NCBI GenBank assembly: GCA_023078555.1
Contig: CM041203.1
Location: 2,247,481 to 2,311,480 of the forward strand
Direction: 5' to 3'
DNA: 64,000 nucleotides
Origin: Ulva prolifera
Lineage: Eukaryota > Chlorophyta > Ulvophyceae > Ulvales > Ulvaceae
Part shown: positions 24,030 to 35,791 of the stretch, in pieces
Position numbering within the stretch: position 1 is the first letter of the stretch
How the letters are laid out: every line of letters begins with the position of its first letter
Program-made: the position numbers and the translations under genes
Notes under the pieces: model-generated
Database searches by the model: none
What the model was told of the DNA's origin: nothing
The model's input: only the letters and a program-made list of their open reading frames with translations

Positions 24030-25921
24030 GCTGCAGCTGGCATTGATGTTGTGATGTTTGCAAAGGCAGGGGCTTTTTCCAGGGAACATAGCTAGAGCAT
24101 GAGCTCTTGACTAGTTGTTTGCTGTGTGTCAGATAAGACTCCCGAATGGGAGCAGTGAGGGCAGGGGGGGTCACAGTAGTCGCCGCTGTGCATAGCATAG
24201 CGGCTACTGGCAGGGGACTGGAACGTGATTGGGTTAGGAGTGTCTCGCACCTCCCGGGTGTATTGCTTTTCCTGTAGCATATCGTTCGGCATGGACGAAA
24301 CACGATGCAGACTTGCTTCATCGATGGTTGTGTTTTCGGAGCTATGTGAAGTAGCCTTTCTGGTGGTGAAGCCGTCATGCTACATCTGCGGCGAAGGATC
24401 GTCGATGTTGTCTATGGTGTGACTTTTGAAAAGGTTTCTGAACGCACAGTGAGTCAGAGCGCTGCAGCCAGCCGTCGGAAGAGTTGCGCTGCAGTGAAGG
24501 CGGGGCCGGCTGTCCGGGATAGACAAGTCGAAGCTGTAAAGCACGCTGGATCCACTCTGCTGTGCAACAATGTACATGTGCTTGCCTGGGCTGTTGCGGG
24601 CGTGCAGACCCGGTCAAGCTGCAGTTCTAGTTGTTGCTGCCTGTAGAGAGAGAAAGATTCTATGCTGCTTCCTCTGTCTTTCCTCTGGCCCGTTCCGCAT
24701 CGGCAGTGCATGTTGCTGTTCTACATCCGCTGATAAAGTTACTGCCTTTCGTTGCCCATCCCCCTGCATGAACGGTTCTCCAGATTTTCGTGGGCACTGT
24801 GCATTGCTCGTGCAAACTTGTACGGGAATCAAGGCTCCCTGTGTCCACGCTCATTAGGTGGGCATGGAGGGCACACAGCGCTTTGTGTGATTTGCAGTCT
24901 TGTAAGTTTGCACTCCCAGGTATGCGGGCCCTGCAGCATCCCATTTGCTCTGTTCGGAGCTAAAAGAGGGTCAGGGTGTGTGGGGGGGGGGGGGGGGGGG
25001 GGGTCTTGCTAGCTAAAGGTCGCTGTGTGATGTCTATTCGGCTACTATTGCAAGCCATGTCAGCCATGGGTGCTGGTATGCATGACGAAGTTTTGTTACT
25101 GTGAGCACAAGCACAAAGGTCGGAGGGGCAGATAGAACCACAGGAACTGCACAGGACCGCGGCACAGCCAAGCTTTCACCAAACGCAGCGCAACGCTGAT
25201 GGAACACAAGGTCCAGCTGTCTAGACGGCAAGGCACTGCAGCTGGCAGGAAACGCAGGCTGGAACCGCATGTACAGCAGGAAAGCAGTCACATGGCACGC
25301 TCAATTGAGCCACTCACCTGAGCCACAGCCAGGATCCCATCATGTGCACAAAAATCAGGCCTCGCCGGCGCTCATGAACCAAGTTGCATGCAACCCAACT
25401 TCCATGCAAATAATCCAGCATCACGCACGCGCAAGCATCCGCGCATGGCTGATGTGTGTGTGCATGCCCCATCCATTAATATTGACTCGTCATGCGCGGT
25501 GGGATCGGGCCTCTCCGACATGTCGCTCGATCTCCGCCGCATGTGTGCCTGTGATATGCATGCTTTGCATGCGTCAGCGTGGAACGTGCGACACATCATA
25601 GCAATCGGGATCCTGGGGCTGTGGCACGTTTGTAAATTTATATAAGTTTGGATGTTTGCAAGATCTGCCGTGAACGCTATTCGGCCATGTGATTCATTCA
25701 TGCCGAAGTGACAGGCTGGCACATAGCGTCAACTTTGCAGCTTCTCGCATGGCGCCAGATCAGATGCCCACGACATTGTTGAACCAAAAATTCTACGTGT
25801 GACAGAAACCGCATGCCTGCTGTACTGTTGAAGCGCACTGTGGGGACGGAGGGCATCAGGCACACCAAAGGCTGTGTCGCACAATGAGAATGATGTAACG
25901 TTGCGGCCTGCAACTGCTGCA
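24030..25921. other. About 1.9 kb with no supported gene; contains a 22-base G run
   Basis: Frames on both strands are short, Cys/His/Arg-rich and typical of non-coding sequence. The only notable feature is an uninterrupted run of 22 G at 24982-25003. It probably holds the 3' UTR of the MORN gene and the promoter of the hydrolase gene. Confidence 0.5.
24982..25003. repeat. Run of 22 G
   Basis: Uninterrupted G homopolymer in the gene-free stretch after the MORN gene. Such runs are prone to length error in sequencing. Confidence 0.95.
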
Positions 25922-28900
25922 ATGATGCGTCAGGCCGCGTATTGTGCATCTGTACTGCTAGTAGCAATTTATTTATCCTACTTTGCGGCTTCATACTTCA
26001 ATGGAATACTCTCAACGGCAATTGGTGCGGTGGCTCCAGTTGGCAACGCACAAAGACCATCACCGTGGACACGCAAAACGCCTGCTGCATCCATAATAAT
26101 GGCTCTTTGACTTGCAGCGATCTGGATACCGTTAGAAGCACTTTTCCATGTGCACAGAATATATGTGTTCAACAAGGTCTGGCCCCATGTGCAGCCCGAG
26201 TGAACATCCCCAGTGACCCGTGCGGGCGTAGTTCATTCTTCGCCAAGCCAAATGTACTGTTGATGCTACTTGCAGCGTGAAACTCTTTGTCCTTGTGTGC
26301 AGCTCAACTCCATCGACCACCCTCTCCCTGGGGATGACGTCCAGCAGCGCCTGGCACAATTCAGAACACTAGTGGGCGTGATTGACATGAAAGAGGTGAA
26401 TCCGCGCTCCAACTATGTAAATGTCAAATCATTCAAGCACCAGTTGCCTGACAACATGTTGCGTCCCTGAGTACCAAGAGAACTCAACCTCATGGACATG
26501 CATGCAGTTCCTGAGTGGATGGTTCATGAATGCACCCTTTGAGCTGTTGCGGCGGACTGAAGTCCTAGACTTCATTGCATATGGCTTCTGGTGCGCTGCC
26601 ACACAATCTCACGAACCTCCATACTGTATTACAAACATCCTTGGTGTGCATCATACACATGCATCAAGTCTTGCATCTTGATCCTGTAATGCTCAGCGTC
26701 ACCTGCCAAAATGGCCGCGAAGTCGAGCCCTGTCTGCAGCTTCGTTTGTGCAGTGGCAGTCATTGTGAACACCTGCCCGATCACAAACTGCAACCATGCC
26801 CCCAAGCAGGTATCGGGACCGTTCGCAGATGACCGAGGCTGAGCAGCAGATGGTGAGTGACACGCTTTGCGACCTCGAGCAGCGATTCTGCTTCGCCATC
26901 CCTCCAGGCACAAACCCAGACCTGCAGTTCATGGCCCACCTGTGGCAGCCGCTGCGAGTGTCGCACAAGCCACTCCTCGTGCACGCCGTCTCCGAGGTTT
27001 CCGTCATCTTCACACACGCCCTGCTCCTCCTCATGGGCTTCACACGGCGGAACTGTGCCAGCTTCACTTACTGGACAAAACACATGGGCCCGCCCACTCG
27101 TGATCCTCGGCTTACCAAGGTACGCCCTTTGAACAACTCGCACAGGTGTTTCTTCAGCCACAGGCCAGTGACCATGCCCACTTGCTGGTGACGTGCATAG
27201 TACTGATGCCTCTGTGAGGTCAACCTGGAGCGGTCTAGACAGTCATGCTCAGATCGGCTCCACTTCACTGCAGGTTCAGTCGTCCGGCGCACAGCATGGG
27301 GCGATGTCGAGCACCGTGCCAGACCCGATCGGCGAAGCACTTAAGATGGCCGGGCCCGCTACCTCACCGGAGCAGCGCCGCCACGACGCGGAGCACTTGA
27401 GGCGGCTGCACGCCGCCGTCTCTCACACCGCCACAGCCGCCCAGTCCAGCATGGGCTTTCTCGTGAACGCTGCCGGCGGCGGTGTGGGGGCTTTCCTCGA
27501 TGCCCACCGTCCCACATCACCGATGGCGCCGGGCAGCAGCCCGATGATTGATGAGGGCAGCGCGGAGGCGTGGAATGTGTGGAAGCGCTCAAACCCTGGC
27601 CGCCGCCGCGCCGCGCTGCTGGACGCCGTCGGGGGGGTGCCGCTGCCGACCGCGGCGGAGATGGAGACATTGTTCGGCGGCGCAGCGGACAGCGAGACGC
27701 CGGTTGCGCCACGCGCCGCGAGCCCGCGCACGCCCGGGCGGTCCCCCCGTGCCCCGCCCTCCTCAGGGCAGCACAGCGACCCGCACGCGCTGGAGCCCAT
27801 CGTGTTTTTGCACGGTGTTGGCTTTGGGCTTCTGCCGTACCTGGGCTTTGTGTCGAAGCTGCTGTCGGTGTTCAAGGGGAAGCCGATGGTTGTGCTAGAG
27901 GTGTGCTCAGCGAACGCGGTACTGTCCAGGTTTACTTTACTGTAATATACACGCTATGCGCTGTACACGCTGTCCGTGCGTCAGCTGCCGATTGCTTTGT
28001 GTTCACGCGGAAAGCTACGTCTACTGGCTTGATCTTACCTGTGGTGACGGGTTGATCCTGGATGGGTCACCTGTCGGCTAGAAAATGATCCGTACCAGTG
28101 CTTTTTGTCACCAGTGATGACAGCTGGTCTTACATTGGATGGGAATGTAGGTGAGGCATGTGTCTCTGCGCCTGTGCACACAGGCAAAGACGGTGGATGA
28201 GCTGACCAGGGGCGTAGCGCAAGTGATGGAGCGCCACCAAGTCAGGGCCGCTCACTTTGTTGCACACTCTTTTGGAACTTTCGTGGTTGCGCATACCACA
28301 CACTTGTATCCAGATCTGGTCAAATCAACGCTACTCTGTGACCCGGTACGCCCCTCCTCGTGCATCGGCCCCCTAGGCCACACGTTGATGTGGCAGCTTC
28401 TGGGGTCCTCAATTTTTATTTTTCAAACATGATGTCTGATCCAATGCGCCCCATAGACTTTTTGCCCGATGTGCACGAGTTCTTGTGCTCTGATGTTCAT
28501 GGATGTGCAGGTGTGCATGCTGACATGCTGCCCACAGCTGCTGCACAACTTCATTTACAGAGAGCCTGAAGGACCATTTGGGCTTTTGAAGAAGCCTTTG
28601 GACTTGCTCAAGCGCGCTGTAGCACGAGATCTAATCATCGCCGAGGCCTTCTGCCGGCGCTTCTGGTGGCACACGCTCATGCTGTGGCCGGATGAACTGC
28701 CGCCCGCGACTGTTCTATCGCTCAGTCACCAGGACGAGCTGGTGCCGTGTGAGCTTGTGCAGAGGCAGCTGCAGCGGGACATGGCTACGGAATCGGACTC
28801 GGCCATCCGCGCAAGGGATCGCGTCCTATCTGTGGTCGTGTCCCCGGGTCAGCATGGTACGTTTGTGGTGAAGCCAGACCTGCAAGATCGTTTACTACAG

Positions 28901-28936
28901 AAGTATCGGCAGGCAATCAGTGATGTGTACCAGTGA
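25922..28936 (+). CDS. Membrane-anchored alpha/beta-hydrolase
   Basis: About eight exons. The first ATG in frame (25922) opens a transmembrane segment (AYCASVLLVAIYLSYFAASY). Exons then join in phase: LVGVIDMKEVNPRSNY to YQENSTSWTCMQFLSGWF (intron 26418-26472), and WFMNAPFELLRRTEVLDFIA to YGFW^YRDRSQMTEAEQQM across a GTGCGC donor. The WFxxAPFxxIRR...EFxAxGFW block before the catalytic domain matches a family of fungal and algal alpha/beta hydrolases, from memory. A low-complexity Ala/Pro/Ser linker (27300-27780) leads into the fold: PIVFLHGVGFGLLPYL (oxyanion strand), the nucleophile elbow AHFVAHSFGTFVVAHT with Ser in HSFG, a LSHQDELVP acid region and SPGQHGTFV with the likely catalytic His. 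Stop at 28936. Substrate unknown; a lipid or ester is likely. The first exon's join is the weakest part. Confidence 0.75.
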
Positions 28937-29131
28937 TGTACATGCATGCTGCTCTTGCCAAGCCCGCAGTTTTGTACCGGCATATCCAAGTAACGAAACC
29001 CAGCACTGTTGAGGCAAAACGATTGCTTTCCATGCAGAGAACGTAGTGTAGATGCCGCTTTGCAGGGCAGATTTCATACAAGCACACCATCTCAACAGAA
29101 TCTAGAGGCGCTCCATGCAAGATAGCCGTAA

Positions 29132-31537
29132 TCATTTACAATTACATCCCACGGCAGCATCATTTGCATGATAAATGGCCAAAACCTCCTTGACATGCAT
29201 CATCACAGTCCCGGTCACGCGGGCCCTCTCTGCTTGACTGAACATGCCTGTGCAAGACCCCCATGCCAAATCGCTTCCGCGTTCAGCACCTTGGCCACAT
29301 TTTTCAATGTCGTCCTCACTGTGCAGACATGCTGCAGAGTCAGCTGGCACCCTTGCAGCTTTGGACACATCTACATGGGAGAACGCCCAGACTGCATTGT
29401 GCTCCAAATCGCTGCTGCAATCGGCTTTGCCCCGGTCCACAGGCGTCCGGTCATTTGTAACACACAGTGTTCTAAGATTCTCTCCGGAAAGGACTTGCTG
29501 CGAATAGGTCAAATCAAGGCTATCTAGCAGTGCCATGCGGGATGCTAAGAGCTGAGACACTGCACTTGAACATGGCTCTGGTCTGTCCATGTCCATGATC
29601 CTCCGTAGGATAGGGCTCAGGACATGCAATGAAGTCACCATGTGCGATGGTGTTAACAGATCTCGCAAGCAGATCATGGCAAGCCACTGCCACATGGGCC
29701 AGTCGTGCTTGTCAATCTGTCCCTCTGGGCAAGTCCTCACGGTTGGCTGCCGCCAACACAGGCCATGCTTGTCGATTCCCTCAGCCATCTCTAGCAGAGC
29801 AACAATAGCTTGCACGTACACAGCAGTGGTCACATGACCAAAAGGCAGCTGTGCCAGCGCAGCCTGTACGCTCTCAACGCACTGATGTGCTGCCTTGCGA
29901 ACATGTCTGTCAATGAGGCCGTCCCCATCATCACACCAAGCAAGAAATCTTGGAACAGACCTGAGAACTGCAGCACTGTCAGAGACAGCACTACTGTTGA
30001 TGTATGTCTGCCTCATCGCTGCTCGAGCGGGATGATGTGGCGCTGATTGCTGACAAGGGCAAGCAAGCACGGAAAGGGCTTCCACAACGACACAACGCCG
30101 CATTGCATCCACCGCATCTCGCAAAGGGGAACATGAGAGGCAGTCCACAGGTTGAGCATGGATCCAGGCAGCAGCAGCTGAGACAAATGCTTCAATCGCT
30201 GCCACAGTATGGCCTCCACAACTTGGAGAGTCATCAGCTGAATCTGGCAGCTCCGATGTCTCTGATGATGTGCATTGTAAGTCCAAGCGCACAGCATCGG
30301 CGCCAGCCTGTACCAGCTGTGCACCTACTACATCTGATACAGAATCACCTCGCAGCGCTGCTGCAGCGCACTGCATTGCACTTGCCCGCAATGCTGCCTC
30401 ATCTACGGCACTCTGGATGTAGCGCAGCATGAATGATGAGATCGATGTTATCCAGGCCTGAACTGGGAGCGGTGTGGTGCAATTCGTGCGAATGACCTTA
30501 CCCATTGATAGTTCCTGATGCCGGCTGTACGGAGAGCTGCTCTGGACACCAGTGCCCTTACAGTGGGTGTTGTCTTGCCAAGCGTGGCCCTCCGCCTCTT
30601 TCAACATCATCTGACCATCACAAGGTATTGCCTGACTGTTTGAATCCCCGACCTGGGTGGAGATGGCTTGACCACCGCTCCAGAGTACAGGATATGTTGC
30701 GACCTGCTTCATTAGGGCCGCTGCTGTTCTCAGCAGAGACTGAGTGGGACAGAAGCAATGGCCTGGTGGGACCAGGGATGTCCACAAAGTCATTGAAGCG
30801 CAGGTGACTGCGTGCTTCGTGAGTGAACTTGCAAGGGCTCCGGTGGAGGCTTCCTGTTCATGCGCAGGGCTGCATGATGTATGCAGGACCAGTTGCGACA
30901 GATGTAGCGCTTCAAGGACGGTGTGCCATTCTATCTCTGCTATATTCTCACGTTGTGCTGACAACATAGCTTGTATGCAGCGAAAAGCTCTCAGAAAGTA
31001 GGTGTCTGCCAAGCTATTCTTGACAGAGGCCACGATTCCCAGGGGCAACCCTTGCTGCGGGAGCTGCAGCTTTGACTCGAACACAGCTCGCTGCTGCAAA
31101 GCTTCCAATGCAGAACGGCAGGAGCCGAAGCACACCACTGCAGCTTTTAGCAGGTTGTTGCTAGCTCTTGCAAGCAGAAGATGCCTGCTCGATAGGTGCT
31201 CAATGGCAATGGCAAGCAGATGGCACCTGGCGCATGTTGTCTGTGCATCCCCATTTGAGTCTGGTTTTTTGGAAGTCGCCTCAGGCTGACTCTGAGTCAA
31301 TATACATTCTCCTTCTTGAGGAGCCTCTGCAGGGGAATCTGTGCTATGTTGCAAGCACGTCTGGTTTGCATGCAGCAATGAGCATGCAGCTGCAATAGTT
31401 TCCAGGAGGGACGCAGCAAATGCCACAGGCAAAATCCGCAACGGGCTGAATGTGAGCTCAACTAATGTTGTAGCTGCTGCCCTCAAGGCATTTACATCAC
31501 GACCTTCGGAGGCGATCATTGCCCGAATTGACACCAT
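29132..31537 (-). CDS. Large intronless hypothetical protein, helix-rich
   Basis: An uninterrupted frame of about 800 codons in a region where other genes have introns every 100-300 bases. The frame opens at 31576 with GTG; the first ATG is at about 31537 (MVSIRAMIASEGRDVNALRA). Composition is rich in Ala, Leu, Ser, Cys and His and the predicted structure is mostly helical, for example TLVELTFSPLRILPVAFAAS and MSLHVLSPILRRIMDM-like segments (near 29600). That would suit an armadillo- or HEAT-like protein, but no repeat consensus or catalytic motif is clear. The length alone makes chance very unlikely at this base composition. An upstream exon near 31700-31900 (SHISQFSCDFAKQLACLAVS) may belong to it, though the phase does not fit obviously. 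Stop at 29132, convergent with the hydrolase gene. Confidence 0.65.
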   Translation of the reverse strand: MVSIRAMIASEGRDVNALRAAATTLVELTFSPLRILPVAFAASLLETIAAACSLLHANQTCLQHSTDSPAEAPQEGECILTQSQPEATSKKPDSNGDAQTTCARCHLLAIAIEHLSSRHLLLARASNNLLKAAVVCFGSCRSALEALQQRAVFESKLQLPQQGLPLGIVASVKNSLADTYFLRAFRCIQAMLSAQRENIAEIEWHTVLEALHLSQLVLHTSCSPAHEQEASTGALASSLTKHAVTCASMTLWTSLVPPGHCFCPTQSLLRTAAALMKQVATYPVLWSGGQAISTQVGDSNSQAIPCDGQMMLKEAEGHAWQDNTHCKGTGVQSSSPYSRHQELSMGKVIRTNCTTPLPVQAWITSISSFMLRYIQSAVDEAALRASAMQCAAAALRGDSVSDVVGAQLVQAGADAVRLDLQCTSSETSELPDSADDSPSCGGHTVAAIEAFVSAAAAWIHAQPVDCLSCSPLRDAVDAMRRCVVVEALSVLACPCQQSAPHHPARAAMRQTYINSSAVSDSAAVLRSVPRFLAWCDDGDGLIDRHVRKAAHQCVESVQAALAQLPFGHVTTAVYVQAIVALLEMAEGIDKHGLCWRQPTVRTCPEGQIDKHDWPMWQWLAMICLRDLLTPSHMVTSLHVLSPILRRIMDMDRPEPCSSAVSQLLASRMALLDSLDLTYSQQVLSGENLRTLCVTNDRTPVDRGKADCSSDLEHNAVWAFSHVDVSKAARVPADSAACLHSEDDIEKCGQGAERGSDLAWGSCTGMFSQAERARVTGTVMMHVKEVLAIYHANDAAVGCNCK

Positions 31538-31576
31538 TTCGCGAAACAGAGCGTGAAGGATCCTGCGTAGTAACAC

Positions 31577-32589
31577 TCGTCAACGATCTGGCAGGTGTGC
31601 GGACACAAACAAGCCAGAGCAGGAAAATTATGATCATGCCACCGCCTGATCCCTCACTCATACCTCAGGTAGATATGCCCACTGGCATGGTGCTCACTTG
31701 ACACCGCCAGACATGCCAGTTGCTTAGCGAAGTCACAAGAAAATTGCGATATGTGACTGTCCGAGCAGCCATGTAGCCACTTGCACACATGGTGCGCTTC
31801 CTGTTCTGCTGGCAAGGGTTTCGAGAGGCAACCGAGGTCGAAAGTGCAGCAACCGTTGCACTGCCCGATCATTCTATGCAGACAGGCACGAGGTAGCAAA
31901 GTATCATGAGACGCGTGATCTCAATATGTACAGAGCCCGTTTGGGCTCTTCGTGTCCCATTCACTGGGCCAGCGCTACGCTCCAGCCAAGGGAGCTGAGT
32001 GATCTGAGTGTCGTCCTAATAATTGTTCCACGCAGGTACTAACCAGAAATAAACACAGCCTGTCCGTGGCGAGCTTGTGTGCGCGAGGTCTGTTTACTCA
32101 ACGAAATTTCGCGAAACAAGCAGACATGACCAGCCGGACGATCATGTGGCGACAGTGCAGCGGACGGAACGAGGCGAATATCCAACACCTTTAAACGCAA
32201 CGCTTGCAAAGCTCCTGGGCACATGGTCGCGTACGGCACACTTGATACGCCTGCATTTAGACTCATCGTGTCGACGACGACACCTGCAAACAACACCTAC
32301 ACCTCCGCGATCGGTCATTATAGACCGGCTTGATCCCAATTTCGCGGAGAGATGCAGGTCTCATATGCACGTTGTGTGAGAAGGACTCCTGCATGCCGAG
32401 CCCGCAGTTGGGCCATGCCGAAGCATGCATTCCCGGCCGAGACTGTGGGTCTTGGCAAGCTGTCACGCAGAGGTATGATCTTTGGACGAGCTGTGCGAAG
32501 ACCATGGATATCTTTCTTGTATTGATGCTGTCTTGGATGTCAGATGCTTGACAGCAGAGTTTGAGGTCGTGTCCGCTAGGTCGCATCAT
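31577..32589. other. Divergent spacer between the 800-codon gene and pGlcT
   Basis: About 1 kb. It contains a perfect small palindrome GAGCCCGTTTGGGCTC near 31934 and possible 5' exons of either gene, none certain. A transit-peptide exon for pGlcT is expected here. Confidence 0.35.
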
Positions 32590-34964
32590 GCAGACAGTTG
32601 GGACCTGAACGGGCTTGTGTCGTACTTTGTACACAGTCCTTCAGTGCCGCTCATCGATAAACGTTGTAAGGCAACAGGTATGTCCTTGTCGAAGCTGCTA
32701 GTAAGGTTGTGTCTACTTCTGCAGGTCCTCGTCCGGTGTCTGCAGTGTCCCCCGACAGTACTCCAGCACAGACAGCTGACATCGAAGTGGGGGGCAGTGC
32801 ACCCGTGTACAAGGCTGTCGCAATTGCTTGCTGTGGTGCTTTCCTATTTGGATATCATTTGGGCGTCCTGAACGGCCCTTTGCAGCAGCTTGCAGCGGAT
32901 CTCAACTTTGCAGAAAATGTGGCACTGCAGGGTCTGGTGTGTCCCATTCACCGCACTCTTGTCCTCACGCATCCCCCGTTTCCTCAGGACGTGTGTTGAT
33001 CGCTGTGTAAGGTGACTGATCCGGAAAGCTCTTGTAATTGTAGGTGATCAGCATTTCCTTGGCGGGTGCAGCGGTCGGTTCGCTTTCAGGTTCAGTGCTG
33101 GCGGACAAGTTTGGCCGCTGCAAGGCTTTCTTTATTGATGCTATACCGCTGATTGCCGGAAGCGCCCTGTGTGCTGTTGCAGTCTCATCTTCGCAGGTTC
33201 TGGCGGGCAGGTTCCTCATTGGAATCGGCATTGGCCTTGCATCAGCCCTGGTGCCACTGTACATTTCCGAGGTCGCTCCAGCTAAGGTCCGAGGCACACT
33301 AGGCTCGATCAATCAGCTCATGATCTGCCTCGGTATCCTCGCAGCGCTAGTGGTAAACGTGGCGTTACCTACGACTGAGTGGAGGACCATGTTCTGGATC
33401 GCAGTGATCCCTGCTGTCATTATGGGCTTTGGTGCGCCCACATTTCCCCACATGTACTATATATACCCAATGAATCGTGTCCCTTGATTTTGCACCGGAT
33501 GTTTGCACATGGCACGGTGTGCTTGCTGCGTAATTGTGGCCCTCACGTTCTGGGCCACATCTGCACCGTTCCACTTGACATCATCAGTTTTGCAGCACAC
33601 TAAAACGGCTCGTCCCAGGTTATATGCGGTCCGACTTCAGTGAAAGTGGTTGATTGTCAATTGCTTACTGTACATTCAGGGTCTTTGTCATGCGAACTAT
33701 GCAGTATGACACACATGTGCCAAACTGTCATACTGCGTAGTTCGCATGACACACATATGTGCATGACACACCTGTGCCAGTCCAGGAATGCTGGCAGAGA
33801 GTGAAAGTCCGTCGTATTTACTGTCTCGCGGGGAGAAGGGTAAAGCAGAAGCCTCAGCCAAGGCGTTGTGGGGTGAGCACTACTCGAATGAGCTGTATGG
33901 AGCAGGCTCCCCCACCACCGACCTAGAATCAGGTGTGGATATGCTTCTTCCAACTCGTGCTTGGGCTCGTGCTTTGTTCATTTGTCACTCATCGTCTCAA
34001 ATAATTGAGCCCTTGACGTACTGTTGAGCCATCTATGTGTGGAATCTGGTGCAGGGACAAACAAGAGTGAAGACGTGAGCTGGGGGCAGATGTTCCAGGG
34101 CACCAATGGCCGCCTTGTTGCCATAGCTGCTTCACTGTTTATCGTGCAACAGCTGAGCGGCATCAACGCAATTGTGTACTTCTCCTCGTCTGTGTTCCGA
34201 GATGCAGGAGTGCCCAGCGAGTCGGTTGCCTCAGCAGCAGTGGGGCTCATCAATGTCATCGGCACACTGGTTGCTGCCTCATTGATGGATAAGAGCGGCA
34301 GAAAGTATGCACCTGCCGCATGCACCTATCATATTTCTGTGTATTGCTGAAACATCATGTCACATAATAGTCTGGTAGGCCGGGCCTTGACTTGCATCTC
34401 GGCATGCAGGCAGCTTCTGACAGTGAGTCTCATAGGCCAAGGTTTGTCCATGTTGGTGATGGCTGCAGCTTTTGCACTGCCTGCGCTGTCAGGCGTTGTG
34501 GGCCCAATCGCACTGGTATTTACCATCTTGTATGTATTTTCGTTCGCACTGGGGACAGGGCCGGTGCCCGGCTTGCTTTCCGCGGAGCTCCTGCCGGTGT
34601 CAATCCGAGGTATGGTGCCCCGCTGCTGGTGCTTTCTCTGTACTCAGGTGGACATCAATGGGTCGTCCTCACACTGTTGCAGCCTGACTCACATGGTTTG
34701 CTGCGGTGAACACTGTCGTCACAATATTTGATGCGCCTGTGGCTGCGCCATGCAGGGAGAGGCGTTTCGTTGGCGATGGTCGTACACTGGGTTTTCAACT
34801 TCATGCTCGGGCAGCTCTTCCTCCAGACAGTCTCGGCGTTTGGCATCTCCACTGTTTACTGCTTCTTTGCAGCTGTGTGCCTGACTGGGGCTCTATACAT
34901 CTCGCTTGTGCTTGTTGAGACTAAGGGGCGCACCCCTCAAGAAATTGCAAAATTGATGGAATGA
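32590..34964 (+). CDS. pGlcT: Plastidic glucose transporter (pGlcT-like, major facilitator superfamily)
   Basis: pGlcT exports glucose from starch breakdown across the plastid inner envelope. Exon from 32725 (preceded in phase by an exon ending 32677, DKRCKATG) gives AIACCGAFLFGYHLGVLNGP, close to plant pGlcT ACLGAILFGYHLGVVNGA. The following exons give GSVLADKFGRCKAFFIDAIP, GRFLIGIGIGLASALVPLYI with SEVAPAKVRGTLGSINQL, AIAASLFIVQQLSGINAIVY, GLINVIGTLVAASLMDKSGR, FALGTGPVPGLLSAELLPVS with IRG, and the ending SLVLVETKGRTPQEIAKLME. That covers twelve transmembrane helices, both RxGR-type loops, the QQLSGINAxxYY signature and the VETKGR motif. The 5' end, which should encode a transit peptide, is not resolved. 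One intron, about 33420-33780, carries a long hairpin. Confidence 0.92.
33686..33751. repeat. 26-bp inverted repeat (hairpin) in a pGlcT intron
   Basis: TGTCATGCGAACTATGCAGT followed by ATGACA (33686-33711) is matched by its reverse complement at 33726-33751 with one mismatch in 26, around a 14-base loop. A long, nearly perfect stem is unusual for an intron here. It could be a small RNA precursor, a MITE remnant or a recent local duplication. Confidence 0.85.
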
Positions 34965-35791
34965 TGTAGGCCGCTAAAGCTGCTATGAACATTACCGCTG
35001 CATGAATGGTGCGGTCTAGGTTCAGAACACGGGCTGCCAGCCACATCATGTGGAACTTGGGTGCAACATTAGTTCTAGTATCGAAAGAGCGAGAGTGTTG
35101 CATGGCAGCTGGTGAACTGTACATCTTTACGACTTCCTCTTGGAGGCATCAAGGGCATGGCGTGAACTTTTTGAATGCCTTTCCTGATGCCTGGCAAAAC
35201 AGTTGCATCTACGTTTGTTTAGCAGCAATTGCACATGCCCGGAACGAGTGTACAGTGTTGGTACTAGTCGGTTCGAACGTGCCTCCTTACACCATGGTGG
35301 CGACGTACTCATAGGGATCGTGCTGCAGTATTCATCTTTTCGTTAGTGATCCTCCATGTCGAGGTCTGATTGCTGGACCAGGGCCCTGCAGGGCGAGCTA
35401 ACGTTGTACCCCTGTAGCTACATGTTTGCAGGCCGCACTTGATCGTCACGCCACCAGCGGCGTTCGACGCTAGTCAGAAATCCGCAGTCAGACTTGCCTG
35501 GTCACATGCTTCCGACTCGGGCATTGATGTGAGCGTGCAGACTGCATCTCCGGACCATGGGTGATATGTGCTCGGTGTAGGTTCGGCTTCACGTCAATCG
35601 GCACAGCCAGGGGCCGGTACCATCCACAAAATGTACACTTTGAATGCAGCAGGCTATGTATGCGACGTTTGTCATCGCATGCGCTATAAGTATTGAAAAG
35701 ATCAGACACGCAAACGCTGCCCTACATTGATAGGAGCATTCGACCAGGTCTGGACTAGTTCAATTGTTGGCTCCGATTCTCCAAAACATTC
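34965..35791. other. Spacer between pGlcT and the EML gene
   Basis: About 800 bases. An in-frame extension of the EML reading frame upstream to 35727 is possible. No other coding, RNA or repeat signal is supported. The sequence GGTTCGAAC near 35270 resembles a tRNA T-loop but has no matching stem or other tRNA parts. Confidence 0.35.

Noticed and set aside
35262-35290. tRNA T-loop-like GGTTCGAAC
   Set aside because: The stem does not pair and no acceptor, D or anticodon arm is found nearby.
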